Below are positions 1 through 7,392 of a DNA stretch of 18,956 nt, in pieces (the first letter of the stretch is position 1; each line of letters begins with the position of its first letter). The position numbers were made by a program, and so were the translations under genes. The stretch is from positions 1 through 18,956 of the forward strand of contig DATBMY010000396.1 in NCBI GenBank assembly GCA_036554605.1, given 5' to 3'. This DNA comes from DATBMY01 sp036554605. GTDB lineage: Bacteria > Acidobacteriota > Blastocatellia > UBA7656. Under the pieces are notes generated by a model that was given only the letters and a program-made list of their open reading frames with translations, was not told where the DNA came from and did no database searches.

Positions 1-183
1 CGCGCGAAAGAGAGCGATCTGCTTCTCGAAGGTCGCATGGAGACGCAGGCGCCCGAAATCGACGGGTCGATACTCATCAACGATGTGCCCGAAGGTCGCC
101 AAGTGCGGCCGGGCGATTTCGTTACCGTCGAAATAACCGAAGCGCATGAGTATGACCTGGTCGGGCGCGTAATCGAAACCTGA
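1..183 (+). CDS. rimO: RimO, ribosomal protein S12 methylthiotransferase, 3' end only
   Basis: The window opens inside this gene: frame 1 reads 60 codons to a TGA at 181-183. The visible tail contains APEIDGSILINDVP, then RPGDFVTVEITEAHEYDLVG, which is the C-terminal TRAM (RNA-binding) domain of the MiaB/RimO radical-SAM methylthiotransferases. The ITEAHEYDLVG ending is closer to RimO than to MiaB. RimO adds a methylthio group to an aspartate of ribosomal protein S12. The radical-SAM and UPF0004 domains lie upstream of the window and cannot be checked. The next gene, pgpA, starts 55 bases after the stop in the same direction. RimO next to pgpA/cinA is a familiar bacterial neighbourhood, which supports the call. 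Confidence 0.8.
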   Translation, partial: RAKESDLLLEGRMETQAPEIDGSILINDVPEGRQVRPGDFVTVEITEAHEYDLVGRVIET

Positions 184-237
184 AAGCCCGGCAAAAGTAC
201 TTATCTTTTTTCTGTGCGCCGTTCCGCTATCGATTCT

Positions 238-768
238 ATGGTCCAGCCAATCGAACGCAGAGCCAAAAAGCGCGCTCTCGACCGCCTTGCTTATGCGATT
301 GCGACGGGATTGGGCGCCGGCTTTGCTCCTCTAGCTCCCGGCACTTTCGGCGCAATCGAGGGCGTGGCTATTTTTTCAGCCATCATAGCCGTGGCGGGTA
401 ACCAGTTGCGCGCAGCGCCGCAATTGTCTCTTCTTCTTTTTCTACTTCTGAACGCTGCCCTGTTCGCCGCCGGTGTGTGGGCTTCATCGCGCGCTTGCCG
501 CATGTGCGGCGTTGACGACCCGAGCCATGTAGTAATTGATGAAGTGAGCGGTCAGTTGATAGCCCTGACACCATTATTGCTCTTTCCATCAGTGGCTGGC
601 GTCGCCGTCTCATTCGGTTTGTTTCGACTCTTCGATATAGTTAAGCCTTACCCCATAGGCAAGCTCGAACAACTGCATGGCGGCCTGGGAGTGATGGCCG
701 ACGATGCGCTGGCGGGAGTCTTCGCGGCCGCGCTCGTATGGGCTGCCGTCGCTCTTGGTATAATCTAA
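238..768 (+). CDS. pgpA: PgpA, phosphatidylglycerophosphatase A
   Basis: A 176-residue membrane protein that should dephosphorylate phosphatidylglycerol phosphate to phosphatidylglycerol at the cytoplasmic membrane. Family marks are APLAPGTFGA (residues 30-39), the acidic segment DDPSHVVIDEVSGQ (93-106) and FDIVKPYPIG followed by GVMADDALAG near the C-terminus. These match the conserved glycine and acidic motifs of the PgpA family (PF04608). Hydrophobic stretches lie around residues 43-53, 63-81 and near both ends of the second half. I chose ATG 238; an in-frame GTG at 214 would add eight residues with no clear ribosome binding site. The stop falls 5 bases before the preferred start of the next gene, so the two are probably co-transcribed. 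Confidence 0.88.
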   Translation: MVQPIERRAKKRALDRLAYAIATGLGAGFAPLAPGTFGAIEGVAIFSAIIAVAGNQLRAAPQLSLLLFLLLNAALFAAGVWASSRACRMCGVDDPSHVVIDEVSGQLIALTPLLLFPSVAGVAVSFGLFRLFDIVKPYPIGKLEQLHGGLGVMADDALAGVFAAALVWAAVALGII

Positions 769-773
769 CGGGT

Positions 774-1505
774 ATGCGACCCGACGATATAAAGACCGTG
801 ATCAACCGCGCCGAGCGAAGCCGCGAGCCTTACATAGAGATGATCAGACAAGTCGAGAATCGTGGCCCTCGCCTTGGAGTATTTTCGTCTTCCTTCAACC
901 CGCCCACCACCGCTCACGTCGAGTTGATTCGCCGGGCGATGGAGCTTTTTTCGCTCGACGAAGTGCTGGCGCTCCCGGGAACGGCGAATGCGGATAAAGC
1001 CGACTACGAATGCGCGCTTGAAGATCGTATAAGAATGCTCGCCTCTGCGTTTGATAAGCATGAGCGCGTCTCGATAGGGCTTGCTTCTACGGCTTACTAT
1101 GTTGACATGGTTGATGCGCTTCGCCGCGTTTATTCGCCCGAAACCCGTTTGCACTTTATCCTGGGCTTCGATACATTCGAGCGTGTGCTTGATTATCAAG
1201 GCAAATACACGGACCGGTACTTTCGCAAATTCGCCGACCGCGATGAGGCTCTCGCCTGCCTGCTTTCCGAGTCGACTCTGATAGTTGCCAATCGCGCGGG
1301 CGCCGCGCTCGACGATCTGGCGGCGCTCGTCGAGCGCGAGCCGCGGATTTCGCCCGGGCAAGTCTTATATCTCGATTTTCCGGCCGAGCTTGGCGAGCGG
1401 TCGGCGAGCGAGGTGCGGAAGCGTATAAGCTCGGGGCTCCCCGTAAGCGGGTTTGTCCCCGCCGGGGTCGAAGCCTATATACGAGAACATAATTTATACA
1501 GGTGA
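774..1505 (+). CDS. NadD/NMNAT-like nucleotidyltransferase
   Basis: A 243-residue HxGH-superfamily nucleotidyltransferase of the kind that joins nicotinate or nicotinamide mononucleotide to AMP in NAD synthesis. The N-terminal fold begins with RLGVFSSSFNPPTTAHVEL; the active-site motif is T45-T46-A47-H48, so the usual glycine before the second histidine is alanine and the first histidine is threonine. The C-terminal SASEVRKRISSG matches the ISxTxxR-like phosphate-binding motif. A middle segment, HFILGFDTFERVLDYQGKY, resembles the substrate-binding part of this family. ATG 774 is preferred over ATG 738 because the longer form would overlap pgpA by 31 bases. The stop overlaps an alternative GTG start of the following cinA gene, which also acts in NAD metabolism. 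Substrate (NaMN or NMN) cannot be decided from sequence, and the motif changes leave some doubt about activity. Confidence 0.72.
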   Translation: MRPDDIKTVINRAERSREPYIEMIRQVENRGPRLGVFSSSFNPPTTAHVELIRRAMELFSLDEVLALPGTANADKADYECALEDRIRMLASAFDKHERVSIGLASTAYYVDMVDALRRVYSPETRLHFILGFDTFERVLDYQGKYTDRYFRKFADRDEALACLLSESTLIVANRAGAALDDLAALVEREPRISPGQVLYLDFPAELGERSASEVRKRISSGLPVSGFVPAGVEAYIREHNLYR

Positions 1506-1507
1506 TC

Positions 1508-2746
1508 ATGCTCAAAGCTGAAATAATAGCCATCGGATCGGAACTGCTTACGCCCCATCGCACCGACACAAATTCGCTGTGGCTCACAGAGCGGCTGAAC
1601 TCAATAGGGATACAGGTCTGCCTGAAAACAATTGTCGGCGACGATGAATTGCGACTTGAAGAGACGGTGAGAGACGCGCTTTCGCGCTCGGACCTGATCA
1701 TATCAACCGGCGGGCTTGGGCCGACCGAAGACGATATAACGCGCAAGGTATTCGCGCGAGTCACCGGGCGACAGCTGACGCTGGACTACGAAGTCCTGGC
1801 GCGCATACGCGAGCGCATGACCAGCCGTGGTTTCAAGATGACGCCGAACAACGAGCGCCAGGCGCTTATACCGCGTGGCGCTACGGTGCTCGCAAACCCG
1901 AACGGGACCGCGCCCGGAATAAAGCTTGAGCAGGACGGCAAATTCATGTATTTGTTGCCGGGGCCGCCGCGCGAGAATAGGCCGATGTTCGATGAATATG
2001 TTTTGCCCGGTCTCGAAAAGATGTCGCGCGGCGTGCGGATGGCGAAGCGAGTGCTAAAGGTGACAGGCATCGGCGAATCGCAGCTTGACGATAGAATAGC
2101 TCCTATTTATGGCCAGTGCACAAATCCTCAGACGACCATTCTATTTACCGATTCCGAAATAGAAGTGCATCTTTGCGCAACCGCTGAAAGCATGTCGCGG
2201 GCCGAAGAGATGGTTGAAGAACTCGTCGATAAGCTCGAAGAAGAGCTCGGCCATTCGGTTTACACGACCTGGGGCGAAGCGCTCGAAAAAGTCGTGGGCG
2301 ACCGGCTCCGCCTCAAAAGATACACTGTCGCCACGGCGGAAAGCTGCACGGGCGGGCTTGTGGCCGAGCGTATCACGCGAGTGCCGGGCTCAAGCGATTA
2401 CTTCGTCGGCAGCGTCATAAGCTACAGCAACGAGGCGAAGACCCGGTTGCTCGGCGTGCCGGCCGAGTTGATTGAGCGATTAGGTCCGGTGAGCGGGGAG
2501 GTCGCCGAGGCGATGGCGCGCGGGGTAAAAGAGCGCACCGGCGCCACCATAGGCATGAGCATCACAGGTGTTGCGGGGCCGGGCGGCGGCAGCGACGCCG
2601 TTCCGGTCGGGACTGTTTATGTAGGGCTAGCCGATGATGTGGGCAGCTCGAATAAACGGATGATGCTCCCCGGCGACCGCCACATGATACGGTGGCGAGC
2701 CTCGACGGCCGCGCTCGAGCTGATGCGGCGACGATACTTGCTTTAA
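1508..2746 (+). CDS. cinA: CinA family protein: MoaB-like domain plus NMN amidohydrolase (PncC) domain
   Basis: A full-length 412-residue two-domain CinA. The N-terminal part (AEIIAIGSELL... and ISTGGLGPTEDDITRKVFAR) is the MoaB/MogA-like COG1058 domain, known in this family as an ADP-ribose pyrophosphatase. The C-terminal part from about residue 255 is the CinA C-terminal domain; VATAESCTGGLVAERI contains the AESCTGG motif at 277-283, and ITGVAGPGGGSDAVPVGTV is the second family motif. The C-terminal domain hydrolyses nicotinamide mononucleotide to nicotinate mononucleotide. ATG 1508 is chosen over GTG 1502, which would overlap the previous stop. The gene directly follows a NadD-like adenylyltransferase, which could use the product. 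The old name refers to competence, but a direct role in DNA uptake is not shown by the sequence. Confidence 0.92.
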   Translation: MLKAEIIAIGSELLTPHRTDTNSLWLTERLNSIGIQVCLKTIVGDDELRLEETVRDALSRSDLIISTGGLGPTEDDITRKVFARVTGRQLTLDYEVLARIRERMTSRGFKMTPNNERQALIPRGATVLANPNGTAPGIKLEQDGKFMYLLPGPPRENRPMFDEYVLPGLEKMSRGVRMAKRVLKVTGIGESQLDDRIAPIYGQCTNPQTTILFTDSEIEVHLCATAESMSRAEEMVEELVDKLEEELGHSVYTTWGEALEKVVGDRLRLKRYTVATAESCTGGLVAERITRVPGSSDYFVGSVISYSNEAKTRLLGVPAELIERLGPVSGEVAEAMARGVKERTGATIGMSITGVAGPGGGSDAVPVGTVYVGLADDVGSSNKRMMLPGDRHMIRWRASTAALELMRRRYLL

Positions 2747-2760
2747 TTGACGGAGCCGGC

Positions 2761-3294
2761 ATGAAGATAGTGCTTGAAACTCCAAGGCTGGTCTTGCGGG
2801 AACTGGCGATTGCGGATGTTGATTTGATCGCGCCGATGCTTATGCACCCGGAAGTGATGCGATACTGGCCAAGGCCCTATTATCGCGATGAATGCAACGC
2901 GTGGATAGAGAATCAGCGGGAGCGTTATGCGAGAGACGGCTACGGCTACTGGCTCGCGCTCGATAAAGCGACGGGCAAGGCGATAGGGCAGGCCGGCCTG
3001 GTCAGGCAGGAGGTCAATGGAGTTGCCGAAGCAGGGCTGGGCTATATAATCCATCACCCGTACTGGCGAAAGGGTCTTGCAACAGAGGCAGCGTCTGCAA
3101 GCGTGAGCTACGCATTTGAGATGGGCAAGCGGCGAGTGGTCGCGCTGATACGGCCTGAGAACACGCCGTCGCGCGGCGTAGCAAAGCGGCTTGGGATGCA
3201 GATTGAGGGACGCACCGAGCACGCAGGTTTCGAGCACCTGATTTATTCCATTTCGCTCGATATAGAAGATAGACTCACGGAAGGTTCTCTTTAA
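2761..3294 (+). CDS. GNAT-family N-acetyltransferase, RimJ/RimL-like
   Basis: A 177-residue GNAT acetyltransferase. It opens with LETPRLVLRELAIADVDLI, the standard beginning of the RimJ/RimL-type subgroup (Acetyltransf_3). The acetyl-CoA pyrophosphate loop is HPYWRKGLATEAA, and the later NTPSRGVAKRLGM segment is the conserved Asn-plus-helix region. Such enzymes transfer acetyl from acetyl-CoA to protein N-termini, antibiotics or small amines; the substrate here cannot be named. ATG 2761 lies 14 bases after the cinA stop, downstream of a weak GGAG, so the gene is probably part of the same transcript. Its last 20 bases overlap the 3' end of the convergent dipeptidase gene, and no terminator hairpin is visible at this convergent junction. 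Confidence 0.85.
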   Translation: MKIVLETPRLVLRELAIADVDLIAPMLMHPEVMRYWPRPYYRDECNAWIENQRERYARDGYGYWLALDKATGKAIGQAGLVRQEVNGVAEAGLGYIIHHPYWRKGLATEAASASVSYAFEMGKRRVVALIRPENTPSRGVAKRLGMQIEGRTEHAGFEHLIYSISLDIEDRLTEGSL

Positions 3295-4453
3295 GAAAGC
3301 GCAGGACGTTGCCGCCCATTATCATCTCTATATCGCCTTCGGAAAACCCTTCGGCTAAAAGCGCATCGGTTATCTGAGCAACTCCGGTTGTGTCGAACGG
3401 CGCGGGTATCGCGCCATCAAAATCCGACCCGAGCGCAACGTGGCCGGCGCCCACGAGATTAGCTACGTGCTTGATTGCGCGGGCAATGGCCTGGCCGTCC
3501 TTCCCGCAGACCGCGGTGTCCCAAAAGCCGATGCCAATCAAGCCCCCGCCGCGAGCTATGGCTTTGATCTGTTCGTCGCTGAGGTTGCGCGTGTTGTCGC
3601 AAGTCGCTTTCACTCCCGTGTGCGAAACGATCACGGGCCTGCTCGCCATTGCGAGCACATCGTCAATAGTTTGAGGCGACGCATGCGCGAGGTCGACTAT
3701 CATGCGCTTTTCCTCCATGCGCTGGATCATCTCGCGCCCCTTTTCGGTGAGCCCGCCCTTAACAACACCGTGGGCCGAGCCGCCGATGTCGTTATCGGAG
3801 AAGTGAGTCGGGGCCATCATGCGAAAGCCGGCCGCAAAAAGCTCGTCGAGATTCTCCAGCTTTCCGTCGAGCGCCTGCGCTCCTTCGATGCCTAAGAAGC
3901 CGGCCGTAATTTGCGGATCGCTTGCCCTTCGCTCGGCGTAGTCGATGAGATCGGCGGCCGTTTTGATTATGACGAAGCGATTGTCGGAGCGCTCCGCTAC
4001 TTCGTGCAGCTTGCGCGACTGGTAAAGCGCGCGCTCGGTCAGGCTGCTCCACGCCGGTATGGGCCAGCGCTGAGCGATTGCAAGCAACGTTATATTATCG
4101 CTGCTGTCGTCATTATTCTCGATGTTCTGCCCGCGCGGCGTTTTCGTAACGATCGTGAATGCCTGGAGCGCCACGTTGCCTTCTATCAGCCGCGGTATAT
4201 CGACGTGCCCGCGCGTGCCTCTTTCGAGCAAGTCCCTGTCCCATAGCAGCGAGTCCGCATGCAGGTCGGCCACGAAAAGGCGGCGGTGCAGCTCCGAGGC
4301 GCGCTCCGAGGCCGTGTATGGCGGCGCCTTCAGCACCACGTTCATGCTGCCTTCTACATAACCGGGCAGGACGAAAAAGAAACCGAGGGCGGCGACTATT
4401 AAAATCACGGCCAGCGTGCCGAGTATTATTTTCGTTCTCTTCTTAAGTGCCAT
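3275..4453 (-). CDS. Membrane-anchored M19 (renal-type) dipeptidase
   Basis: A 392-residue protein with an N-terminal membrane anchor (residues 9-29, after KKRTK) and a complete peptidase M19 domain. Metal ligands of the binuclear zinc site are all present: H65 and D67 (VADLHAD), E190 (LGIEGAQ), H257 (VDLAHAS) and H278 (IVSHTG). SDFDG near the C-terminus is also conserved. M19 enzymes cleave dipeptides, including L-D and dehydropeptides. The orientation of the charged N-terminus suggests that the catalytic domain faces the periplasm. I chose ATG 4453 because it sits one base after the stop of the upstream diiron gene (TAATATG). A start 18 codons further upstream would overlap that gene without a better binding site. 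Translational coupling to the diiron gene is likely. The 3' end overlaps the convergent GNAT gene by 20 bases. Confidence 0.9.
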   Translation of the reverse strand: MALKKRTKIILGTLAVILIVAALGFFFVLPGYVEGSMNVVLKAPPYTASERASELHRRLFVADLHADSLLWDRDLLERGTRGHVDIPRLIEGNVALQAFTIVTKTPRGQNIENNDDSSDNITLLAIAQRWPIPAWSSLTERALYQSRKLHEVAERSDNRFVIIKTAADLIDYAERRASDPQITAGFLGIEGAQALDGKLENLDELFAAGFRMMAPTHFSDNDIGGSAHGVVKGGLTEKGREMIQRMEEKRMIVDLAHASPQTIDDVLAMASRPVIVSHTGVKATCDNTRNLSDEQIKAIARGGGLIGIGFWDTAVCGKDGQAIARAIKHVANLVGAGHVALGSDFDGAIPAPFDTTGVAQITDALLAEGFSEGDIEMIMGGNVLRFLKENLP

Positions 4454-4454
4454 A

Positions 4455-5555
4455 TTACCCGGCGGCCTGCGCCTCGCCATCGCCAATGACGCTTTGCAGA
4501 TGAGCATCGCGGGCGGCGCGGAGCCTGTCGTATTCGGCGGCTACGTCCTCGTCGGCAGCGCTCAGCGCTTCCACGTCTATTTCGGCAAGGTCGATGATTC
4601 TCATGTCGGCGAATGCTTTTTGAATGCGCTCGCCCCACAGCCCTATATTTCGGATAGTCGGGACGATTCGCGTAAACAACCGCTTGGTGTATTCCGCCAT
4701 GAAGGGAGAGTTGCGAACGTAGTCGACGCACTCGGCGGTTTTGAAACCGAGCCGGTCCCAAATCTCTTCACCCATAAAGCGGTCGCGCATCAAATAGCAA
4801 GCCTCGACCGCAAACTCTTCTCGCTCGTCTCGCTCTTTCTCCGTCAGCCCAGGATAGTAATCACGCAAGGCCAGGCGGCCGAATGCGACGTGGCGCGCTT
4901 CATCCTGCATCACATAAGCGTTGATTGATTTGCCGAGCGGTTCCGCGGCCAGATCGCGTATAGTTCCGAACGCCGCGAGCGCGAGGCCTTCGATTATTAC
5001 CTGCATGGCGAGATAGGTGAAATCCCACCGCGTATCGGTGATGGCCTGTTCGAGCAGCGTCTTCAGGTGGACGTTTATCGGGTAGGCCATCTGAATCTTC
5101 TCGCGCAGGTAGCGCGAATAGACCTCGACGTGTCGCGCTTCGTCAATCACCTGCGTCGCGGCGTAAAACTTGGAATCTATGTCCGGCACGGTCTGGACGA
5201 TCTTCGCCGTGCAGATGAGCGCCCCCTGCTCGCCATGAAGAAACTGCGAGAAGCGCCACGCTTCAAGGTGATGGCGGACCTCGCCTTTGCCCCTCTCGTC
5301 GAGCTTCTCCCATGTGGGCGAACCGTAAATCGATACGAAGTAATCAGGGAAGCCGAGCGGGTTCGACAGGTCTAGTTCGAGTGACCAGTCGATACGCTCG
5401 CTGGCGTTCCACTGTTTATTCTTGCCCTTCTCATAAAGCCCGAGCATCTTGTCGCGACACTCGTCATATTCCCAGTTGAAGACCGTTGTCGAGCCGACGC
5501 CCGGCACTTGCCATTGCGTCTGATCGAGAGGGAGCGCGTACATGCGTGTGCTCAT
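4455..5555 (-). CDS. Diiron ferritin-like protein, R2-like oxidase type
   Basis: A 366-residue, mostly helical protein carrying the six ligands of a carboxylate-bridged diiron centre: E109 (LHGEQG), E139 and H142 (IDEARH), E189 (IIEGLA), E219 and H222 (QDEARH). The two E..EARH helical pairs are typical of ferritin-like oxidases such as ribonucleotide reductase R2, bacterial multicomponent monooxygenases and AurF-like N-oxygenases. I do not recognise a precise subfamily, and no ribonucleotide reductase large subunit or reductase component lies nearby. An obvious AAGGAG stands about nine bases before ATG 5555. The downstream M19 dipeptidase begins one base after the stop, so the two form an operon. 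Function is inferred only as an O2-activating diiron enzyme. The C-terminus (about 40 residues) is acidic and alanine-rich. Confidence 0.82.
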   Translation of the reverse strand: MSTRMYALPLDQTQWQVPGVGSTTVFNWEYDECRDKMLGLYEKGKNKQWNASERIDWSLELDLSNPLGFPDYFVSIYGSPTWEKLDERGKGEVRHHLEAWRFSQFLHGEQGALICTAKIVQTVPDIDSKFYAATQVIDEARHVEVYSRYLREKIQMAYPINVHLKTLLEQAITDTRWDFTYLAMQVIIEGLALAAFGTIRDLAAEPLGKSINAYVMQDEARHVAFGRLALRDYYPGLTEKERDEREEFAVEACYLMRDRFMGEEIWDRLGFKTAECVDYVRNSPFMAEYTKRLFTRIVPTIRNIGLWGERIQKAFADMRIIDLAEIDVEALSAADEDVAAEYDRLRAARDAHLQSVIGDGEAQAAG

Positions 5556-5628
5556 CTGTGATACTCCTTTTTGCGGGATGCCGTCGAGCAGTCAGCTACA
5601 GGTGCGAGATTATTTTCTTTGCGCGAGC

Positions 5629-5655
5629 AAGTCAAGCTGATGGTCAGCTTGACTT
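5629..5655. promoter_or_regulatory. Perfect 12-bp inverted repeat between divergent genes
   Basis: The arms AAGTCAAGCTGA and TCAGCTTGACTT are exact reverse complements with a 3-base spacer (TGG). The repeat lies in the 207-base spacer (5556-5762) between the divergent diiron gene and the HEAT-repeat gene. There is no T-run after it in either direction, so it does not look like a terminator. A dimeric repressor or activator site is the simplest reading, but no regulator is encoded next to it. Nothing else in this spacer is recognisable apart from the Shine-Dalgarno sequences at both ends. Confidence 0.5.
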
Positions 5656-5762
5656 AAAGGCCGATGCGAACAACAATATCGGGGAAAGGACAGGTTCCCG
5701 CGAATAGCCCCACTGGTCCTGCGCATTGCCCCGCGCAGCAGTCTTATATTAGGAGTTCAACC

Positions 5763-7202
5763 ATGCCATCGAGAATAAAGGTGTTTGCGCAAGTACTGAT
5801 CATACTCTTTGCGGTCGCTTCACCGGTTGCGGCATTGGCCGGAGAAAATCAGTCGCTTGAAACATTGCTTGCGTACCTGAAAAGCCCTGACGCAGAGACG
5901 CGACGCGACGCGGCCCGCAGATTGGGCGAGCGGCGCGTGCGCAATCAACTCGCGGTAGAAGCGCTCGTGGTCGCCGCGCGCAAGGATGATGATCCGAGCG
6001 TGCGCGTGGAAGCAGTGGAGGCTCTCGGGAAGATAAAAGACTTCGCGGCGCTCGAGGAGATGTTGGCCTCGCTCAAAGATGATCACCCGGATGTTCGCCT
6101 CAGGTCGGTTCGCGCTCTTGTGATGCTTTACACCGAGCACGATATTGATTTCATCACAAACCGCCGCGCGGGATGGAACATGTTCAACCCGTTCCTCGAT
6201 ACGAGCGACCGCGAGATCATAGAACCTTATATAGTCGTTGAGCCGGAGATAATAAATGCTATAGGCGAAGCGGCCCGCTCAGACGGCGACCGCACCGTTC
6301 GCGTTGCCGCTATTCGCGCTCTCGGAGTGCTGCGCGGAGCGAGCGCGATACCACAGCTTGCCGACGCGCTCAGCGCGGACCAGGATGTGCGCATCGACGT
6401 GATGAGGACGTTCATAAAGATAGGCGACCAGTCGGCGGCGCCGCACCTTTTGCAGTTCTTCCGCGACTCGAATAAGAGAGTGCAGACGCAGGCTATGGTG
6501 GCGGCGGGAATGCTCAGGTATCTCCCGGCCGTCGAGCCGCTGCTTTCGGTTTACGGCCTCGGCACCGAGCGCAAAGGCAGGATCGCACAGGTCAAGGGCG
6601 GCGTTAAGGGGCTTTTCTCTTATGACCCGGAGCGCGAAGAGGCCGCGCTGTGGGCATTGTCGCTTATGGGCGTTGTGCAAGCCGAGCAAACTTTCGTCGA
6701 AAACCTCGGCGATAAAGACCCCGACCGCCGCCGGTACGCGGTCGAGGGGCTTGCGCGCATTGCCGACCCGAGATACATGGACCAGATGTCGCGGTTGCTC
6801 CTCACGGAAAAGGACGGCGGAGTAAAACTCGCGCTCCACTTCGCGCTCTACAAGATGGGCTCGAACGCTAACACGCAGTTCATAGTGCGAAAGCTCTACA
6901 CGGACCAGGCCGATCAGGCGCGCGCGTACCTGCTGGAAGCAAACGACCCGGCCGATCTTTACCCGCATATAAAGTCGAGCAACAAGACTGTGCGCCGCGA
7001 GGTGATCAGCGTGCTCGGCCGTATCGGCAACCGTGAAACGATCAAAGAGCTTGAGCCGGTAGCTCGCACGTCAGGCACCGAGACGGCTAACACCGCCACG
7101 GTCGCAATAAAGCAGATAGAGTGGCGCATAGCCGGCAGGCCGCAGGCCACCGACGCCGTGATCGAACGCGAGACGCGGCCGCGACGAACAAATAATCCGT
7201 AA
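5763..7202 (+). CDS. Exported HEAT-repeat protein
   Basis: A 479-residue protein with a probable Sec signal peptide: a basic start (MPSRIK), hydrophobic core (VLIILFAVASPV) and cleavage after ALA at residue 26. The rest is made of HEAT/PBS-lyase-type alpha-helical repeats, for example DAETRRDAARRLGERR, DPSVRVEAVEALGKI and HPDVRLRSVRALVML, with more after residue 200 (DRTVRVAAIRALGVL, PDRRRYAVEGLARI). These form an elongated scaffold for protein-protein contacts; no catalytic motif is visible. ATG 5763 has a good TTAGGAG about seven bases upstream and starts a convincing signal peptide, whereas the in-frame extension to 5664 lacks one. The gene is divergent from the diiron operon across a perfect palindrome and convergent to the sigma/anti-sigma pair. 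Partners are unknown. Confidence 0.8.
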   Translation: MPSRIKVFAQVLIILFAVASPVAALAGENQSLETLLAYLKSPDAETRRDAARRLGERRVRNQLAVEALVVAARKDDDPSVRVEAVEALGKIKDFAALEEMLASLKDDHPDVRLRSVRALVMLYTEHDIDFITNRRAGWNMFNPFLDTSDREIIEPYIVVEPEIINAIGEAARSDGDRTVRVAAIRALGVLRGASAIPQLADALSADQDVRIDVMRTFIKIGDQSAAPHLLQFFRDSNKRVQTQAMVAAGMLRYLPAVEPLLSVYGLGTERKGRIAQVKGGVKGLFSYDPEREEAALWALSLMGVVQAEQTFVENLGDKDPDRRRYAVEGLARIADPRYMDQMSRLLLTEKDGGVKLALHFALYKMGSNANTQFIVRKLYTDQADQARAYLLEANDPADLYPHIKSSNKTVRREVISVLGRIGNRETIKELEPVARTSGTETANTATVAIKQIEWRIAGRPQATDAVIERETRPRRTNNP

Positions 7203-7229
7203 GGCGCGGCGCTCGGCCATAAAAATAGA

Positions 7230-7355
7230 ACCACAGCGACGCGGATAAAGGCGGTCTGATTTAGCGCGAAAACTCTCCCCGATCTCGCGCAGCCTTGCGT
7301 GAACTCTCCCCGATACGCGCAAGGCCAGACCGGCTAAATCCACCGGCGCTGTGGT
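7230..7355. repeat. MITE-like element with long imperfect terminal inverted repeats
   Basis: The ends are exact inverted 9-mers, ACCACAGCG (7230-7238) and CGCTGTGGT (7347-7355). Aligning 7230-7268 with the reverse complement of 7316-7355 gives roughly three quarters identity over about 40 bases, including shared GGAT, GGTCTG and GCGCG blocks. Inside are two direct copies of AACTCTCCCCGAT (7271-7283 and 7302-7314). The inverted pair GCCTTGCG/CGCAAGGC (7292-7299, 7318-7325) flanks the second copy. No protein is encoded. The element fills the spacer between two convergent genes (7203-7392) and could also act as a bidirectional terminator. Whether it is dispersed in the genome cannot be seen from one copy. 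Confidence 0.5.
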
Positions 7356-7392
7356 ATCTTGTTTGGGCCGCGGGCCCCGGATTTATATGCCG

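Noticed and set aside
765..1361. 198-residue reverse-strand ORF opposite the NadD-like gene
   Set aside because: It lies entirely opposite a gene with recognisable motifs, shows no family motif and has a composition typical of an antisense frame.
4416..4928. 170-residue + strand ORF opposite the diiron and dipeptidase genes
   Set aside because: The reverse strand carries complete metal-ligand sets and coupled genes here; the + frame shows no motif.
6279..6968. 229-residue reverse-strand ORF opposite the HEAT-repeat gene
   Set aside because: The + strand encodes clear HEAT repeats and a signal peptide; the reverse frame is a shadow of these repeats with no recognisable domain.
7271..7314. 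Possible CRISPR or tandem array from two AACTCTCCCCGAT copies
   Set aside because: Only two short copies exist with one 18-base gap, inside a larger inverted-repeat element; no leader and no cas genes are present.
7245..7340. GGTCTG-ATTTAGC and CAGACC-GGCTAAAT as a nested palindrome
   Set aside because: The two blocks occur in an order that cannot pair as one continuous stem; only the terminal and inner arms pair consistently.
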